This document shows, one piece after another, positions 43,302 to 44,983 of a stretch of 44,983 bases of DNA (position 1 is its first letter; the number at the start of each line of letters is the position of its first letter). The stretch lies in assembly GCA_002869925.2 (NCBI GenBank), contig NEWT02000035.1, forward strand, positions 1-44,983. Reading direction: 5' to 3'. The notes under the pieces are model-generated. The model was not told the origin of the DNA, did not search any database, and saw nothing but the letters and a program-made list of their open reading frames with translations. Position numbers and translations under genes: made by a program. The stretch is from Nitrospira sp. CG24A (GTDB taxonomy: Bacteria > Nitrospirota > Nitrospiria > Nitrospirales > Nitrospiraceae).

Positions 43302-43661
43302 ATGGGACCAACCAAAGCGATCGTGAAAGAGAATACACTCTTTGAAGCGGTAGGGGGAAAGCTGATTAAGGACGGGTTCGCCAGCCGGCAAGAACTTGAA
43401 GACTACGTAAATCATCATTATGTCACGTTGCCGGTGGTCGACAATGCAGGAAACCCGTGGTTGCTTGATGGAAAGCCCGTATATTGTCTCCGCGGCACGC
43501 AATACGAAACTGTAGACGATCAGAGAGTCCACCTTGCACGCTGTTCGGATTGCGGAGGCATGGGAGTCAGATCTGACGAATTTACGGTCGAATCGGATTG
43601 CATTCGTTGCACGGTCTGTGGGCATGAGTTCGATGCGCGGTTGGAAATGATGGAAACCTAA
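43302..43661 (+). CDS. Zinc-ribbon protein of unknown function
   Basis: Start set at 43302 (GGGAGG about 8 nt upstream), giving 119 residues. The N-terminal half is alpha/beta (ENTLFEAVGGKLIKDGFASR, LEDYVNHHYVTLPVVDNAGN, YCLRGTQYETVDDQ). The C-terminal half has CSDCGGMG and CIRCTVCGHEFDARL, a four-Cys zinc ribbon. No membrane segment. The family is not recognised. Its stop is immediately followed by the large hairpin at 43662, and the next gene is amoC after 540 nt, so it probably belongs to a different transcript. Confidence 0.65.
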   Translation: MGPTKAIVKENTLFEAVGGKLIKDGFASRQELEDYVNHHYVTLPVVDNAGNPWLLDGKPVYCLRGTQYETVDDQRVHLARCSDCGGMGVRSDEFTVESDCIRCTVCGHEFDARLEMMET

Positions 43662-43758
43662 AGGGGGCAGCTTGGTGGCCCCTTACGCTCGCAGAGGCGC
43701 ACGATCAGGATATGCATCCCTCGATGCTCGCGGTGAGGGGCCTACCAAGCGGCCCCCT
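43662..43758 (+). other. Large hairpin element directly after zinc-ribbon gene
   Basis: Left arm 43662-43686 and right arm 43733-43758 pair over 23 Watson-Crick pairs in blocks AGGGGGC, GCTTGGT, GGCCCCT and AC, plus one G-U, with one mismatch and one bulge. The loop is 46 nt. No T-run follows, so it is not a standard terminator. It could stabilise or end the upstream mRNA, or be the folded end of a short mobile element. Confidence 0.65.
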
Positions 43759-43847
43759 GGAGGAAGAAGGGGCAAGCTCGGCAGGATCATTTATATGTTT
43801 GCATGCCGCACGATGAGAGTATGCATCGATCGATACGCGAGAGGTGG
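43699..43847 (+). repeat. Pair of degenerate 40-nt direct repeats upstream of amoC
   Basis: Units 43699-43738 and 43808-43847 start GCACGAT, share ATGCATC and TCGAT, and match at about 29 of 40 positions, 109 nt apart. The first unit lies inside the loop and right arm of the hairpin; the second lies outside. Both are in the 539-nt spacer in front of amoC. Confidence 0.45.
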
Positions 43848-44061
43848 TTCCATTTGTGTTGTGGATAACAGTGATCGGGCGTAAAAGATCCCCCAGTTAG
43901 CATTCAAATCATACAATCGAGGGTCAAGTGCAGATACTGTAAAGATGGTGGTGTTCCTCTCGATGGCATTGTATGTCCAAGCGCTTTATTCTTCGTCAGA
44001 ATCTGTGTGAGACACAAGATATGCCCATGTATTTCTGGGAGAAAATTTGTATATGGCTGTA

Positions 44062-44090
44062 TTGACACATAAGTTAAAGAGAGTTAGGAT
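44062..44090 (+). promoter_or_regulatory. Strong sigma70-like promoter of amoC
   Basis: TTGACA (44062-44067), 17-nt spacer, TAGGAT (44085-44090). The -35 box is perfect and the -10 box matches four of six. The predicted start is near 44097, giving a leader of about 100 nt before the ATG at 44201. The same TTGACA-N17-TAnGAT form precedes the NXR chaperone gene. Confidence 0.6.
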
Positions 44091-44200
44091 TTCACTATCG
44101 ATGAATCAGTAGAGGGGTGCCTAGGCCTACAGGGTAAACATAGGAGGCTTCATAAACGCATAGGGGTGGGTCTCAATCACTTAATCAAGGAGGTCAGTGT

Positions 44201-44983
44201 ATGGCGAGTACAACCACATGGGGGGCTAGCGACAAGAGCGGCTATGACATGTCGCTCTGGTACGATTCCAGGCCCCTCAAGATCGGCTGGTTTGCAATGT
44301 TGGGGGCGGTCGGCGCCGAAGTCGTCTTTCAGCGCGTCTTCGGGTATTCCCATGGGCTGGACTCCATGACGCCGGAGTTCGAGACCGTCTGGATGGGCCT
44401 GTGGCGGTTTAACGTGATTTCCAACATCATCTTCTCGGCGGCGACGCTCGGGTGGATCTGGCAAACGCGCGATCGCAATATCGCCAATGTGGATCCCAAG
44501 ACCGAGCTGAAGCGGTACTTCTACTGGATGATGTGGCTGGCGATCTATGTGTTCGGGGTCTATTGGGCCGGCAGTTATACGCTGGAGCAGGATGCGTCGT
44601 GGCATCAGGTGATCATCCGGGATACGAGCTTCACCGCGAGCCATATCATTGCGTTCTACTTCACGTTCCCGCTGTACATTACGTGCGGCGTGTCGAGCTA
44701 TCTGTATGCGATGACGCGGTTGCCGCAGTTCAGCAAGGCGGTGTCGTTCCCGTTGGTGGGGGCGATCGTGGGGCCGATGATGATTCTCCCGAACGTGGGC
44801 CTCAACGAGTGGGGGCATGCATTCTGGTTCGTCGATGAACTCTTTGCGGCCCCGTTGCACTGGGGCTTTGTGACCTTGGGCTGGTGCGGGTTGTTTGGCG
44901 GGACGGGCGGCGTGGCGGCACAGATTGTGGCGCGCATGTCGAACCTGTGCGATGTGGTCTGGAACAACGAGAGCAAGGACTGC
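44201..44983 (+). CDS. amoC: Ammonia monooxygenase subunit C, 3' end cut by window edge
   Basis: ATG at 44201 with AAGGAGGT 6 nt upstream. 261 residues are present and the family is about 270, so only about ten residues are missing. The start [40 protein letters not shown] and [20 protein letters not shown] are AmoC hallmarks. D131, H135 and H148 have the spacing (4 and 13) of the CuC copper ligands of PmoC/AmoC. Six hydrophobic spans are visible. It lies in the membrane with AmoA and AmoB and is needed to oxidise ammonia to hydroxylamine. Whether amoA follows cannot be seen; comammox Nitrospira often have extra solitary amoC copies as well. Confidence 0.95.
   Translation, partial: MASTTTWGASDKSGYDMSLWYDSRPLKIGWFAMLGAVGAEVVFQRVFGYSHGLDSMTPEFETVWMGLWRFNVISNIIFSAATLGWIWQTRDRNIANVDPKTELKRYFYWMMWLAIYVFGVYWAGSYTLEQDASWHQVIIRDTSFTASHIIAFYFTFPLYITCGVSSYLYAMTRLPQFSKAVSFPLVGAIVGPMMILPNVGLNEWGHAFWFVDELFAAPLHWGFVTLGWCGLFGGTGGVAAQIVARMSNLCDVVWNNESKDC

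Noticed and set aside
43795-43884. 29-residue frame MFACRTMRVC in the amoC upstream region
   Set aside because: No ribosome site and the frame simply crosses the degenerate repeat.
44098-44109. Minimal upstream ORF ATG-AAT-CAG-TAG in the amoC leader
   Set aside because: It has no ribosome binding site and three codons give no evidence of regulation; likely chance.
1-44983. CRISPR arrays, tRNA or rRNA genes, prophage genes
   Set aside because: No regularly spaced repeats, no cloverleaf-like T-loop sequences, no rRNA-like stretches and no phage structural proteins were seen.
44201-44983. Particulate methane monooxygenase PmoC as alternative
   Set aside because: Residue patterns such as [11 protein letters not shown] and [10 protein letters not shown] fit ammonia-oxidiser AmoC, and NXR genes lie nearby; a methanotroph is unlikely.

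Overview
The window reads as a chromosomal segment of a Nitrospira, and more exactly a complete ammonia oxidiser (comammox). A nearly complete amoC (ammonia monooxygenase subunit C, from 44201 and cut by the right edge) lies about 21 kb from a nitrite-oxidoreductase accessory/NxrC block (20182-23612). The supporting proteins also fit a Nitrospira-type genome: many signal-transduction genes, DUF326 copper protein, DUF2934, CSLREA, MEDS and PilZ-like proteins. Assignments come from recognising sequence motifs by eye; no database was searched.

Layout. 1-8.4 kb is an accessory region: a DUF2971 gene sitting behind the captured promoter and leader of a secreted-protein gene, a lipoprotein flanked by 50-nt direct repeats, a MEDS sensor, an RsbRD-like sensor, a DUF2252 protein, and at least three fragments of thermonuclease (SNase) genes. 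8.4-17.5 kb is a minus-strand signalling island: response regulator with a Cys/His tail, receiver-GGDEF diguanylate cyclase, two large hybrid histidine kinases and an HPt protein, followed by yqeY. 18.2-20.2 kb is a scrambled zone in which a small lipoprotein gene plus a convergent MFS transporter gene occur twice. Both MFS copies are truncated, and a 121-bp inverted-repeat element sits between them. 20.2-23.7 kb holds the NXR block: Cys-rich protein, Tat-type four-cluster ferredoxin, TorD/NarJ-like chaperone, a 39-residue membrane protein and NxrC. It ends at a good terminator, and nxrA and nxrB are absent from the window.

24-35.6 kb carries periplasmic and envelope genes: two paralogous secreted four-repeat proteins, dienelactone hydrolase, hemerythrin (plus a decayed second copy), CSLREA beta-helix lipoprotein, a Tat-exported dimethylformamidase-like protein, a cytochrome P450 and an MHS-type MFS transporter. 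36-43.7 kb has a four-helix-bundle copper protein operon, a CPXCG protein, a large lipoprotein, a secreted animal-type haem peroxidase with a repetitive tail, a PilZ-like protein, a CBS protein and a zinc-ribbon protein. 43.66-44.2 kb is a long leader region in front of amoC, with a 23-bp hairpin, a degenerate direct repeat and a TTGACA-N17-TAGGAT promoter.

How the parts may work together (inference): AmoC needs copper, and the copper-storage-type protein lies 8 kb away. The NXR block supplies maturation and the haem gamma subunit for a nitrite oxidoreductase whose catalytic subunits must be encoded elsewhere. The signalling island has c-di-GMP as its only obvious output. The most striking overall feature is the number of paralogue remnants and dispersed short repeats around these blocks, which suggests repeated duplication, deletion and rearrangement.
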